From: Arthrobacter alpinus
Lineage (GTDB): Bacteria; Actinomycetota; Actinomycetes; Actinomycetales; Micrococcaceae
Assembly (NCBI RefSeq): GCF_900105965.1
Contig: NZ_FNTV01000001.1
Location: 3,534,001-3,598,000, forward strand
Reading direction: 5' to 3'
Length of the DNA stretch: 64,000 nucleotides
Both the position numbers and the translations under genes were made by a program. Below the pieces are notes generated by a model that was not told the origin of the DNA, ran no database searches, and was given only the letters and a program-made list of their open reading frames with translations. This document shows positions 52,539-60,415 of the stretch, piece after piece; the stretch's first letter is position 1; every line of letters starts with the position of its first letter.

Positions 52539-52691
52539 ATGGAATATGTAGCAGTTATCCTGCCTTCATTGGGCGTAGGTGCGCTTTTCTACTTTGCAAT
52601 GAAGGCTATATTCAATGCAGATCGTCACGAACGTGACGCTTTGGCTCAAGCCGAACGTGATGCGGATTCGAAGACCGATCGTGAAGCCTAA
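52539..52691 (+). CDS. Small membrane protein between lysS and lsr2
   Basis: A 50-residue product starting at ATG 52539, 13 bases after the lysS stop and behind TAGGAGC. Residues 3-23 (VAVILPSLGVGALFYFAM) form one transmembrane helix, followed by a highly charged tail with NADRHERDALAQAERDADS. It is a single-span protein with a basic/acidic cytosolic end. It is probably co-transcribed with lysS. The family is unknown to me; good ribosome site and clear topology support it being real. Confidence 0.7.
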   Translation: MEYVAVILPSLGVGALFYFAMKAIFNADRHERDALAQAERDADSKTDREA

Positions 52692-52713
52692 AGAATAATT
52701 CCGGTATTGGGCT

Positions 52714-52742
52714 TTGACGTGAATGAATTTTCCGCCCATAAT
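52714..52742 (+). promoter_or_regulatory. lsr2 promoter
   Basis: TTGACG (52714-52719) and CATAAT (52737-52742) are 17 bases apart, a near-consensus housekeeping promoter in an A+T-rich gap. AGTATT-catc-AATACT (52752-52767) just downstream is a small inverted repeat at or after the transcription start and may be a regulatory site. Confidence 0.75.
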
Positions 52743-52787
52743 TTGTGATGAAGTATTCATCAATACTATGTGAGGCGATTAATCACC

Positions 52788-53126
52788 ATGGCACAGAAAA
52801 TTCATGTCACACTCGTGGATGATATCGATCAGAGCCCGGCCGAGGAGAATATCACCTTCGGCTTGGACGGGATCAATTACGAGATTGACCTCTCTGCAGA
52901 AAATGCGCAGTCATTGCGCGATGCGTTGAGCAAGTACATCTCCTCCGGACGCCGTGTAGGGGGCCGCGCCGTTCGCGGACGCGGACCGGCAGCAGCCGCT
53001 GCAACAAAGGGTGGTGGCGATGTCGCCCAGATCCGCTCATGGGCCCGCGAGAATGGCTACGACGTTCACGAACGCGGCCGCATTCAAGCTGAAATTCGCG
53101 ACGCTTACTACGCCGCACAGGGCTAA
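52788..53126 (+). CDS. lsr2: Lsr2 nucleoid-associated protein
   Basis: A 112-residue H-NS-like protein. The N-terminal dimerisation domain shows MAQKIHVTLVDDID and ENITFGLDGINYEIDLSAEN; a Gly/Arg-rich linker follows; the C-terminal DNA-binding domain shows IRSWARENGYDVHERGRIQA with the RGR AT-hook-like loop. It silences A+T-rich and horizontally acquired DNA. ATG 52788 matches the family start (an ATG-less six-residue extension exists upstream). A terminator follows. Confidence 0.95.
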   Translation: MAQKIHVTLVDDIDQSPAEENITFGLDGINYEIDLSAENAQSLRDALSKYISSGRRVGGRAVRGRGPAAAAATKGGGDVAQIRSWARENGYDVHERGRIQAEIRDAYYAAQG

Positions 53127-53139
53127 AACCCAGTTGCAG

Positions 53140-53183
53140 CGACGGCGGGACCTCCACTTAAGGAGGTTCCGCCGTCGTTCTTT
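53140..53183 (+). terminator. Terminator of lsr2
   Basis: A 16-bp stem with one G-T wobble (53140-53155 with 53162-53177) and a six-base loop is followed by TTCTTT. Confidence 0.88.
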
Positions 53184-53254
53184 AATCGCTAAATCGCGCG
53201 CCGGGGTGGTATTGCTATTTCCCCTGTGGCGAACACGCCCCCATTGTGGCCGGG

Positions 53255-53281
53255 TACTGCGTAGCATCAAAGTACGCAGTA
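53255..53281. promoter_or_regulatory. 9-bp perfect inverted repeat upstream of clpC
   Basis: TACTGCGTA (53255-53263) and TACGCAGTA (53273-53281) are exact inverted copies with a nine-base spacer. The second half abuts the clpC ribosome site AAAAGGAG. The spacer contains a possible -10 (TAGCAT). It does not match the ClgR motif or the CtsR heptad repeats I know, so it may be the site of another stress regulator, or an mRNA hairpin. Confidence 0.6.
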
Positions 53282-53297
53282 AAAGGAGTGTGGCGAA

Positions 53298-55787
53298 ATG
53301 TTTGAGCGATTTACTGATCGAGCCCGACGTGTTGTTGTGCTGGCCCAAGAAGAGGCCCGCATGCTCAACCACAATTACATTGGCACTGAGCACATTCTGC
53401 TCGGCCTCATCCACGAGGGTGAAGGTGTTGCCGCCAAGGCCCTGGAGTCCTTGAACATTTCCCTCGACGGTGTCCGGGAACAGGTCCAGGAAATTATTGG
53501 ACAGGGACAGCAGGCCCCCAGCGGTCACATCCCGTTCACCCCGCGCGCCAAGAAGGTTCTTGAACTTTCACTGCGTGAGGCCCTGCAACTGGGCCACAAC
53601 TACATCGGCACGGAGCACATCCTGCTCGGGCTGATCCGTGAAGGTGAAGGCGTTGCCGCGCAGGTGCTGGTGAAGCTTGGTGCTGATCTGGGCCGTGTGC
53701 GCCAGCAGGTCATCCAGCTGCTCTCCGGCTACCAGGGCAAGGAACCTGTCGCCAGCGGCAGCCAGCAGCCCGAAGGCCAGCCTGCAGGCTCCGTGGTCCT
53801 GGACCAGTTTGGCCGCAACCTGACCCAGGCTGCGCGCGAAAACAAGCTTGACCCTGTCATTGGGCGCGAGCACGAGATGGAACGCGTCATGCAGATCCTC
53901 TCCCGCCGCACCAAGAACAACCCTGTGCTGATCGGTGAGCCGGGTGTGGGTAAGACCGCCGTTGTTGAAGGTTTGGCTCAGGCCATTGTGCGCGGGGACG
54001 TGCCGGAAACCATCAAGGACAAGCAGCTCTACACCCTTGACTTGGGCTCCCTCGTGGCTGGTTCGCGCTACCGCGGTGACTTCGAGGAACGCCTCAAGAA
54101 GGTGCTCAAGGAAATCCGCACCCGCGGAGACATCATCTTGTTCATCGACGAGATTCACACGCTCGTTGGTGCCGGTGCCGCCGAAGGTGCCATCGACGCG
54201 GCCTCCATCCTCAAGCCCATGCTGGCTCGCGGTGAGCTGCAGACCATCGGCGCCACCACGCTGGATGAGTACCGCAAGCACATTGAGAAGGACGCCGCCC
54301 TTGAGCGCCGCTTCCAGCCCATCCAGGTGCCCGAGCCCACAGTTCCGTTGACCATTGAGATTCTCAAGGGCCTGCGTGACCGCTACGAAGCACACCACCG
54401 AGTGTCCATCACCGACGGTGCGCTGACGGCTGCTGCAACACTGGCTGACCGGTACATCTCGGATCGCTTCCTGCCGGATAAGGCCATTGACCTGATCGAT
54501 GAGGCTGGTGCACGTCTGCGCATCCGCCGCATGACAGCTCCGCCGGAGCTCAAGGCCATGGACGGTGAAATTGCTGCTGTAAAGAAGCGCAAGGAAGACG
54601 CCATTGACGCCCAGGACTTTGAAGGCGCCGCCTCGCTGCGCGATGACGAGCAGAAGCTCATCAACGCCCGCGCAGAGAAGGAACGCCTGTGGAAGTCCGG
54701 AGGCCTGGATGAGATTTCTGAGGTTGATGAGGAACTCATCGCCGAGGTGCTTGCCAACTCCACCGGCATCCCGGTCTTCAAGCTGACCGAGGCCGAGTCC
54801 ACGCGTCTGCTGAAGATGGAAGAAGAAATTCACAAGCGTGTTGTTGGTCAGAATGAGGCCATCAAGTCCATCTCGCAAGCCATTCGCCGTACGCGGTCGG
54901 GTCTGAAAGACCCCAAGCGTCCCGGTGGCTCGTTCATCTTTGCCGGCCCCACGGGTGTTGGTAAGACTGAGCTGGCCAAGGCACTGGCCGAGTTCCTCTT
55001 CGGAGACGAAGACGCACTCATCACGCTGGATATGTCCGAGTACTCCGAAAAGCACACGGTTTCCCGTTTGTTTGGTGCGCCTCCCGGATACGTCGGCTAC
55101 GAAGAGGGTGGCCAGCTGACCGAGAAGGTCCGCCGTCGTCCGTTCTCCGTGGTTCTCTTCGACGAAGTTGAGAAGGCGCACGCCGACCTCTTCAACTCAC
55201 TCCTGCAGATCCTTGAAGATGGACGTCTGACCGACAGCCAGGGCCGTGTGGTGGACTTCAAGAACACCATCATCATCATGACCACGAACCTGGGTACCCG
55301 CGACATCTCCAAGTCCATCGCCACTGGTTTCCAGTCCGGATCGGATACGCAGACCGGCTACAACCGTATGCGTGCCCGGGTCAGCGAAGAGCTCAAGCAG
55401 CACTTCCGCCCCGAGTTCCTGAACCGTGTAGATGACGTTGTGGTGTTCCCGCAGCTCACACAGGACGAGATCATCGAGATCGTTGACCTGATGATTGCTC
55501 GTTTGGAGGGCCGTTTGGCTGACAAGGGTATGGGCATCGAGCTCACACCCGCAGCCAAGGTTCTGCTCGCCACCAAGGGTTACGACCCCGCGATGGGTGC
55601 CCGGCCGTTGCGCCGCACCATCCAGCGCGAGATCGAGGACCACCTCTCCGAGAAGATCCTGTTCGGCGAGCTCAAGGACGGCGACATTGTCACCGTTGGT
55701 GTTGAGGGCGAGGGCGACGACGCCAAGTTCACTTTTGTGGGCACGGCCAAGCCGCACATCCCCGAGGCAATCGCGGCTTCTGCCTAA
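53298..55787 (+). CDS. clpC: ATP-dependent Clp protease ATPase subunit ClpC
   Basis: An 829-residue Hsp100 unfoldase. Two Clp_N repeats (residues 2-145) contain the duplicated [14 protein letters not shown]1 has [15 protein letters not shown] (Walker A) and [12 protein letters not shown] (Walker B); a UVR/middle coiled-coil region covers about residues 415-470; D2 has [20 protein letters not shown] and [11 protein letters not shown]. The conserved IGF-like loop for ClpP docking lies near residue 670. It feeds substrates to ClpP. AAAAGGAG precedes the ATG, and an inverted repeat upstream is a candidate operator. Confidence 0.97.
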   Translation: MFERFTDRARRVVVLAQEEARMLNHNYIGTEHILLGLIHEGEGVAAKALESLNISLDGVREQVQEIIGQGQQAPSGHIPFTPRAKKVLELSLREALQLGHNYIGTEHILLGLIREGEGVAAQVLVKLGADLGRVRQQVIQLLSGYQGKEPVASGSQQPEGQPAGSVVLDQFGRNLTQAARENKLDPVIGREHEMERVMQILSRRTKNNPVLIGEPGVGKTAVVEGLAQAIVRGDVPETIKDKQLYTLDLGSLVAGSRYRGDFEERLKKVLKEIRTRGDIILFIDEIHTLVGAGAAEGAIDAASILKPMLARGELQTIGATTLDEYRKHIEKDAALERRFQPIQVPEPTVPLTIEILKGLRDRYEAHHRVSITDGALTAAATLADRYISDRFLPDKAIDLIDEAGARLRIRRMTAPPELKAMDGEIAAVKKRKEDAIDAQDFEGAASLRDDEQKLINARAEKERLWKSGGLDEISEVDEELIAEVLANSTGIPVFKLTEAESTRLLKMEEEIHKRVVGQNEAIKSISQAIRRTRSGLKDPKRPGGSFIFAGPTGVGKTELAKALAEFLFGDEDALITLDMSEYSEKHTVSRLFGAPPGYVGYEEGGQLTEKVRRRPFSVVLFDEVEKAHADLFNSLLQILEDGRLTDSQGRVVDFKNTIIIMTTNLGTRDISKSIATGFQSGSDTQTGYNRMRARVSEELKQHFRPEFLNRVDDVVVFPQLTQDEIIEIVDLMIARLEGRLADKGMGIELTPAAKVLLATKGYDPAMGARPLRRTIQREIEDHLSEKILFGELKDGDIVTVGVEGEGDDAKFTFVGTAKPHIPEAIAASA

Positions 55788-55804
55788 GGTTGATCGGCAG
55801 TAAC

Positions 55805-55850
55805 AAGCAAAGCGGCATCCTCCCCGAGTGGGAGGGTGCCGCTTTTGCTT
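55805..55850. terminator. Terminator of clpC
   Basis: An almost perfect stem of about 20 bp (55805-55824 with 55830-55850) has a five-base loop; the right arm ends GCTTTTGCTTT. It closes the clpC transcript. Confidence 0.9.
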
Positions 55851-55892
55851 TGCCTCCCATGCCCAGCGACGGGTCCGGATCGGCATGGCGTG

Positions 55893-55909
55893 CGCCGAAA
55901 ACGGGGCCA
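55893..55909. repeat. Half copy of the palindromic repeat
   Basis: CGCCGAAAACGGGGCCA repeats exactly at 55944-55960, but here the right arm is missing. It marks a truncated copy 51 bases before the complete one. Confidence 0.6.
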
Positions 55910-55943
55910 AGCCATCCGGCACCTCCTAGCCCGATCTCATATC

Positions 55944-56017
55944 CGCCGAAAACGGGGCCAGGCCGCGAAGACGGCGTATCTTGTGGGGCGGTTCGCGAGT
56001 TGACCCCGTTCTCGGCG
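55944..56017. repeat. 74-bp palindromic repeat, copy 1
   Basis: Left arm CGCCGAAAACGGGG (55944-55957) pairs with CCCCGTTCTCGGCG (56004-56017), 13 of 14 positions, around a 46-base centre. It ends 125 bases before the AbiEi-like gene. The centre shares GCGA-N-ACGG, GGGGCG and GCGAGTT with copy 2 at the same positions, and GGCGAAATGGA follows both copies. The whole gap 55851-56142 otherwise shows no gene. Confidence 0.85.
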
Positions 56018-56142
56018 AAATGGAGCAGTTCCTGAAATATTTCTTGTCCGTTTGAGCGGTAAAACGCCCGCGTTATCCACAGAATTGCCCGGTTCTTCAG
56101 GATGCTCTTGCAGCTGCTCGTGCTGTTGAACAGACTCGAAGT

Positions 56143-57111
56143 ATGGAACGACTTCATTTGGCACGACGGTTGGAGCAGGCATGGCCGGACAAGGCGCTCC
56201 TTGCCACGTCGGCGGTGCTCGCTGAATCGGGCTTTGGCGAAAGAGCATTGGCAGAGGCGTTGAAAAGCGGGCTGGTATGCCGATTGCGCCGAGGTGTCTA
56301 CGTCCAGGCAGCACAGTGGCGCTTCCTCAAACCCTGGGAACAAGACAAGTTCCGGCTCCACGCACACTTGTTGACCGTGCGCGGCGATCCCGTCTACTCG
56401 TATTTCAGCGCGGCACGCCTGCATGGGTTGTACGTCTGGAATTGCGGTGCAGGGGTCCATGTGACCGGGAAGTCCGCGGTTTCGGGAACGAGCAATGCCA
56501 AGGATGTGGTGGCGCATCACGAACCGCTGGCTGAATCGGAGTCTGAGCCGTTGACTCTGCGAGATGGGAACCGCGTGTTGGTGACATCTCTCGAACGGAC
56601 GGTAGTGGACTGTGCCCGGGTCGGTGCCTTCTCCCAAGCAGTGATAATTGGTGACCACGCTGTGCACAATGGCGCTCGCTTGGAGGTAATGTGGGCCGCT
56701 ATCGAGGCCATGCCCGGCCGCAGAGGGGTGCGTAAGGCCCGGAGAGTACTGCGTGCAATCGATGGTAGATCGGAATCTCCAGGTGAAAGCCGGACGAGGC
56801 TGATCATCGCTGAAATGCCCATTGAGCAGCCAGAACTTCAGAAAGAACTTTTTGCGGGCGATCGGATCTACCGCCCTGATTTTGTGTGGGAAAAACAGAA
56901 ACTGATTGTCGAGTTTGACGGTGACATTAAGTATTTTGCTTACGGACGCACTGCTGACGTCATCTTGGATGAGCGGAAACGCGAAAAACGACTCACGGAG
57001 CTTGGGTGGAGGTTTGTCCGACTCGAATGGAAGGATCTGGCCAATCCGGTCGACGTGAAACGACGCATCATGGCCTGCTACGCGGCACCGTTCTGGAGCG
57101 ACGCGGCCTAA
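56143..57111 (+). CDS. AbiEi-like N-terminal domain with DUF559/Vsr-like C-terminal domain
   Basis: A 322-residue protein. The N-terminal 90 residues (VLAESGFGERALAEALKSGL, CRLRRGVYVQAAQW) resemble the winged-helix AbiEi antitoxin domain. The middle region (VLVTSLERTVVDCARVG) fits the same family. Residues 225-318 form a DUF559/Vsr-like PD-(D/E)xK fold: SPGESRTRLIIAEMP, RPDFVWEKQKLIVEFDGDIK and ELGWRFVRLEWKDL, with E-x-x-R, D and E-x-D acidic residues in place. It could be a nuclease or DNA-binding defence protein. No AbiEii toxin gene is adjacent. Two 74-bp palindromic repeats bracket it. Start ATG 56143; no strong ribosome site. Confidence 0.75.
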   Translation: MERLHLARRLEQAWPDKALLATSAVLAESGFGERALAEALKSGLVCRLRRGVYVQAAQWRFLKPWEQDKFRLHAHLLTVRGDPVYSYFSAARLHGLYVWNCGAGVHVTGKSAVSGTSNAKDVVAHHEPLAESESEPLTLRDGNRVLVTSLERTVVDCARVGAFSQAVIIGDHAVHNGARLEVMWAAIEAMPGRRGVRKARRVLRAIDGRSESPGESRTRLIIAEMPIEQPELQKELFAGDRIYRPDFVWEKQKLIVEFDGDIKYFAYGRTADVILDERKREKRLTELGWRFVRLEWKDLANPVDVKRRIMACYAAPFWSDAA

Positions 57112-57126
57112 ACACGCAACTTTTCT

Positions 57127-57200
57127 CGCCGAAAACGGGGCCCACCTGCGAGAACGGTGTAAGTTCTGGGGCGTTTGGCGAGTTCACCCCGTTCCCGGCG
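57127..57200. repeat. 74-bp palindromic repeat, copy 2
   Basis: Left arm CGCCGAAAACGGGG (57127-57140) and right arm CCCCGTTCCCGGCG (57187-57200), with the same 74-base length and orientation as copy 1. It starts 15 bases after the AbiEi-like gene stop, so the two copies are direct repeats flanking that gene. Confidence 0.85.
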
Positions 57201-57314
57201 AAATGGAAGCGAAATGGCAGGGGCAAAATAGCACAGAAAGCGGAACAGCGGCGGGAGACGGCCATTCTGGCAGCCACGTTCACCAGCGGCAGTCAAGAGT
57301 CATAGACTAAAACG

Positions 57315-57836
57315 GTGACTGCTGATACAACCGCTCCCGTAATTGTCCTCCGTCCCGCCCGGACCTCTGATGTCCACGCAATCAAGGATCTGGTTGCGCC
57401 GCTGGCGGAGAAGCGAATCCTGATCTCGAAGGAATCGGTGACGTATTACGAGGCGATCCAAGAGTTTCTCATCGCCGAAGTGGACGGCGAGGTAGTGGGT
57501 TGTGGGGCGTTGCACGTCATGTGGGAGGATCTTGCAGAAATCCGGACCCTGGCAACCGCAGATGCTTGGCAGGGCAAGGGGGTTGGTCGCGTCATCGTGG
57601 AAAAGCTGTTGGAGAATGCCCGGGTACTAGGGGTCAGCAGGGTGTTCTGCCTAACCTTCGAGGTGGATTTCTTTGTTCGCAACAACTTCACCGTCATGGC
57701 AGATCAAAGCGCCGTGGACCCGGCAGTTTACTCCGAACTATTACGTTCGGCCGATGAAGGCATCGCCGAGTTCCTCGACCTGGCCCGGGTTAAACCAAAC
57801 ACGCTAGGCAACACGCGCATGATCCGCCAACTCTGA
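57315..57836 (+). CDS. Amino-acid N-acetyltransferase (N-acetylglutamate synthase, GNAT type)
   Basis: A 173-residue GNAT enzyme: [20 protein letters not shown] at the start, [20 protein letters not shown], the acetyl-CoA loop [19 protein letters not shown] and [16 protein letters not shown], the last being typical of short ArgA-type NAGS proteins. It would acetylate glutamate for arginine synthesis. No arg genes are near. The GTG start has TAGACT (57303-57308) six bases upstream and no Shine-Dalgarno sequence. Confidence 0.88.
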   Translation: MTADTTAPVIVLRPARTSDVHAIKDLVAPLAEKRILISKESVTYYEAIQEFLIAEVDGEVVGCGALHVMWEDLAEIRTLATADAWQGKGVGRVIVEKLLENARVLGVSRVFCLTFEVDFFVRNNFTVMADQSAVDPAVYSELLRSADEGIAEFLDLARVKPNTLGNTRMIRQL

Positions 57837-57875
57837 GCTCCTGAAACCTGATCGTCTCTACCAACGAGCAACGCT

Positions 57876-57914
57876 GCCGGGTATGGTTCAGGTGAGGCCG
57901 GACCCATACCCGGC
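57876..57914. promoter_or_regulatory. 11-bp inverted repeat upstream of dhaK
   Basis: GCCGGGTATGG (57876-57886) and CCATACCCGGC (57904-57914) are perfect inverted copies with a 17-base spacer, 38 bases before dhaK. No U-tract follows, so an operator or 5'-UTR hairpin for the dha operon is likelier than a terminator of the upstream gene. Confidence 0.5.
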
Positions 57915-57951
57915 TTGCTACTTACGGTTGTGCAAATCGGAGGTTTACGGC

Positions 57952-58953
57952 ATGAAAAAGCTCATAAATGATCCCAGAACAGTTGTCGATGAAGCGGTGG
58001 AAGGGTTTGGCCAGGCGCACGCGGAACACGTAAAAGTTCATCCGGATCCGCTCTTCATCACGCGCAAAGATGCGCCGCGAGAAGGCAAAGTTGGCCTGAT
58101 TTCCGGCGGTGGCAGCGGTCACGAACCATTGCATGCCGGATATGTTGGCTACGGAATGCTGGATGCTGCCGTCCCCGGTGCCATGTTCACATCCCCCACC
58201 CCCGATGCGATCATTCCCGCCACAATCGCGGCAAACGCGGGCGCCGGCGTGGTCCACATTGTGAAGAATTACACGGGCGACGTCCTGAACTTTGAAACCG
58301 CTGCTGAAATGGCCCAGGCCGAAGGCGTGGAGGTTCGGACCGTCCTGGTGAACGACGACGTCGCCGTGGAAGACTCGCTGTACACGGCCGGACGCCGAGG
58401 GGTTGCCGGAACCGTCTTGGTGGAAAAGATCGCAGGCGCAGCCGCCGAACGCGGAGACAATCTCGACGCCGTTGCTGCGATTGGCCAGCGAGTCAACGAC
58501 AACGTACGCAGCATGGGCGTAGCCCTGTCAGCTTGCACGGTTCCCCACGCCGGAGTGCCTAGTTTTGAGCTTGCCGACGATGAGATCGAGATTGGGATCG
58601 GCATCCACGGCGAACCCGGCCGTCACAAGATCCCCATGGAAAGCGCCGACGGCATCACTGAACGGCTGCTTGAGCCGATCCTTGCAGACCTCAAACCCGT
58701 TGCAGGGGACAAGGTGCTCCTGTTCGTGAACGGCATGGGTGGGACCCCGGCCAGTGAGCTGTACATTGTTTACCGCCACGCGGCCAAGTTGCTTGCTGCC
58801 GCCGGAATAGCGGTTGAGCGAACACTTGTGGGCAACTACATCACGGCGCTTGAAATGCAGGGTTGCTCCATTTCGGTGCTTCGCCTGGACGATGAAATGA
58901 CCGAGCTGTGGGACGCTCCCGTGAACACGCCGGCACTGCGATGGGGGATGTAA
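57952..58953 (+). CDS. dhaK: Dihydroxyacetone kinase subunit DhaK
   Basis: A 333-residue subunit that binds dihydroxyacetone covalently. [19 protein letters not shown] is the substrate pocket and GIGIHGEPG carries His219, the equivalent of His218 in E. coli that forms the hemiaminal. It works with DhaL and DhaM in PTS-driven phosphorylation of dihydroxyacetone. ATG 57952 is set by GGAGG ten bases upstream; the open frame to 57883 lacks a site. It is followed without gap by dhaL. Confidence 0.95.
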   Translation: MKKLINDPRTVVDEAVEGFGQAHAEHVKVHPDPLFITRKDAPREGKVGLISGGGSGHEPLHAGYVGYGMLDAAVPGAMFTSPTPDAIIPATIAANAGAGVVHIVKNYTGDVLNFETAAEMAQAEGVEVRTVLVNDDVAVEDSLYTAGRRGVAGTVLVEKIAGAAAERGDNLDAVAAIGQRVNDNVRSMGVALSACTVPHAGVPSFELADDEIEIGIGIHGEPGRHKIPMESADGITERLLEPILADLKPVAGDKVLLFVNGMGGTPASELYIVYRHAAKLLAAAGIAVERTLVGNYITALEMQGCSISVLRLDDEMTELWDAPVNTPALRWGM

Positions 58954-59601
58954 ATGGGAAACCCAACACTTGATGTCACCTGGGCAGTCGAGTGGCTGCG
59001 CAAGAGCGCGGCCGTGGTGGCTGAGAACCGGATGGCCCTGATCGAGCTGGACCGAGTCATTGGCGACGGCGACCACGGCGAGAACCTGGACCGCGGCTTC
59101 ACAGCCATCCTCGAAAAGCTCGACGCCGAACCGCCCGCCACCCCGGGCGCCGCCTTCAAACTGGCCGCCATGGCACTTATGTCCAAGGTGGGCGGGGCTG
59201 CCGGACCCCTATATGGCACAGCGTTCCTGCGCGCCGCAACTACGCTTGGGGACGCGTCTGAACTTGATGCGCCCGCGCTTGCCGCTGCGTTGGGTGCTGC
59301 CAGGGACGGTGTGGTGGCCCGTGGCAAGGCAGAAGTAGGGGAGAAGACCATGATTGATGCCTGGACTCCAGCCGTTGACGCTGCTGCCGCAGCCGCCGCC
59401 TCGGGAATGGGCCCCGCCGAGTTGCTGGACGCCGCAGCCACGGCCGCCGAAGCCGGTGCGGTCTCCACAGATCCCCTCATTGCCAGGAAGGGCCGCGCAA
59501 GCTATTTGGGTGAGCGCGCCATCGGTCACCGGGACCCGGGTGCTGCCTCTTCAGCGCTCATCCTCCGCGCGGCAGCCCAGGCCGCGGGGGTGAACGCATG
59601 A
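58954..59601 (+). CDS. dhaL: Dihydroxyacetone kinase ADP-binding subunit DhaL
   Basis: A 215-residue helical-barrel subunit: LDRVIGDGDHGENLDRGF contains the three metal-binding aspartates, KVGGAAGPLYGTAFLRA binds the nucleotide, and RASYLGERAIGHRDPGAAS closes the site. Bound ADP is rephosphorylated by DhaM. The ATG follows the dhaK stop directly, and the stop overlaps dhaM by four bases. Confidence 0.95.
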   Translation: MGNPTLDVTWAVEWLRKSAAVVAENRMALIELDRVIGDGDHGENLDRGFTAILEKLDAEPPATPGAAFKLAAMALMSKVGGAAGPLYGTAFLRAATTLGDASELDAPALAAALGAARDGVVARGKAEVGEKTMIDAWTPAVDAAAAAAASGMGPAELLDAAATAAEAGAVSTDPLIARKGRASYLGERAIGHRDPGAASSALILRAAAQAAGVNA

Positions 59602-60296
59602 GCGTCGGACTTGTGATCGTCTCGCACAGCGCCCAGCTCGCCGCGGGCGTTGTTGAGTTGGCCGCCCAGATGGCCCCCAACGTTGTCCTGATTCCCGCCG
59701 GTGGCATGGACGACGGCGGGATCGGGACTTCGCTGGAAAAGGTCATGAACGCGCTCGGGCTGGCAGATACCGGAGACGGTGCCGTGGTGCTGACGGATCT
59801 TGGCTCGGCTGTCATGACCACCGACTCGGCACTTGAATTCATGGGCAACCCCGAGACCATCCGGCTTGCTGACGCACCCTTGGTGGAGGGCGCCGTGGCG
59901 GCGGCCGTTGCTGCCCAGTCCGGCTCATCGCTTGAGGTGGTCTGCAAGGCCGCAGAGACGGCACTGCAGACCGCGGCAGCTGTCCCAGCAGCGACTGCCG
60001 GGTCCACCGGCGTCGAGCCTGTGCGCGGCGGTGACGGGGAAACCATGACGGCAGTGCTCACCCTGATCAACCCCATGGGTCTGCACGCCAGGCCCGCCGC
60101 GGTTCTCGCGGGGGAATTGGGTGCCTTGGATGTGGACATTGAGATCAACGGGGTGGACGCGCAATCGGTCATGCTGCTGATGACCCTTGGCGCGGGGCAG
60201 GGCACTGAATTGAATGTGAGCGCAACGGGACCCGACGCCAAACGCGCCCTCGATTTGGTGCGCAGCGAAGTAGCGGCGGGCTTCGGCGAACTCTGA
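59598..60296 (+). CDS. dhaM: DhaM phosphotransfer protein (EIIA-Dha plus HPr domain)
   Basis: A 232-residue fusion. Residues 1-130 are EIIA of the mannose type (VSHSAQLAAGVVELA with the phospho-histidine H10, GTSLEKVMNAL, VVLTDLGSAVMT). A linker of about 20 residues leads to an HPr domain (residues 150-232) with NPMGLHARPAAVLA holding its phospho-histidine. No enzyme-I domain is fused, unlike E. coli DhaM, so a separate EI must supply phosphate. Final gene of dhaKLM. Confidence 0.93.
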   Translation: MSVGLVIVSHSAQLAAGVVELAAQMAPNVVLIPAGGMDDGGIGTSLEKVMNALGLADTGDGAVVLTDLGSAVMTTDSALEFMGNPETIRLADAPLVEGAVAAAVAAQSGSSLEVVCKAAETALQTAAAVPAATAGSTGVEPVRGGDGETMTAVLTLINPMGLHARPAAVLAGELGALDVDIEINGVDAQSVMLLMTLGAGQGTELNVSATGPDAKRALDLVRSEVAAGFGEL

Positions 60297-60309
60297 CGCC
60301 TCAAGTATC

Positions 60310-60400
60310 GGCGGCGGACGATTCCCTCGCGGCAGTAAGATTTCCTCGGTCGCTGGGCGACCTCAGAAATCCATCCCCGCTCCGGGAACCGTCCGCCGCC
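60310..60400. terminator. Compound hairpin between convergent dhaM and mutY
   Basis: Outer arms 60310-60326 and 60384-60400 pair at 16 of 17 positions. The enclosed loop carries a perfect GGTCGC-tgg-GCGACC hairpin (60348-60362). The fold is a stem with an inner arm; no U-tract is seen. Bidirectional termination is likely. It does not carry tRNA signature bases. Confidence 0.65.
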
Positions 60401-60415
60401 TTCCTGCCTGCTCGG

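Noticed and set aside
53568..55181. Long open frame antisense to clpC (537 codons).
   Set aside because: Same reason: a high-G+C shadow of clpC with low-complexity, non-family sequence.
56143..57111. Complete type IV AbiE toxin-antitoxin system.
   Set aside because: No AbiEii nucleotidyltransferase is encoded on either side; only an AbiEi-like N-terminus is present.
60340..60370. Possible tRNA-like cloverleaf between dhaM and mutY.
   Set aside because: The arms do not give a D-arm, anticodon loop or T-arm sequence (no GGTTCGA-type motif); it is a compound terminator-like hairpin.
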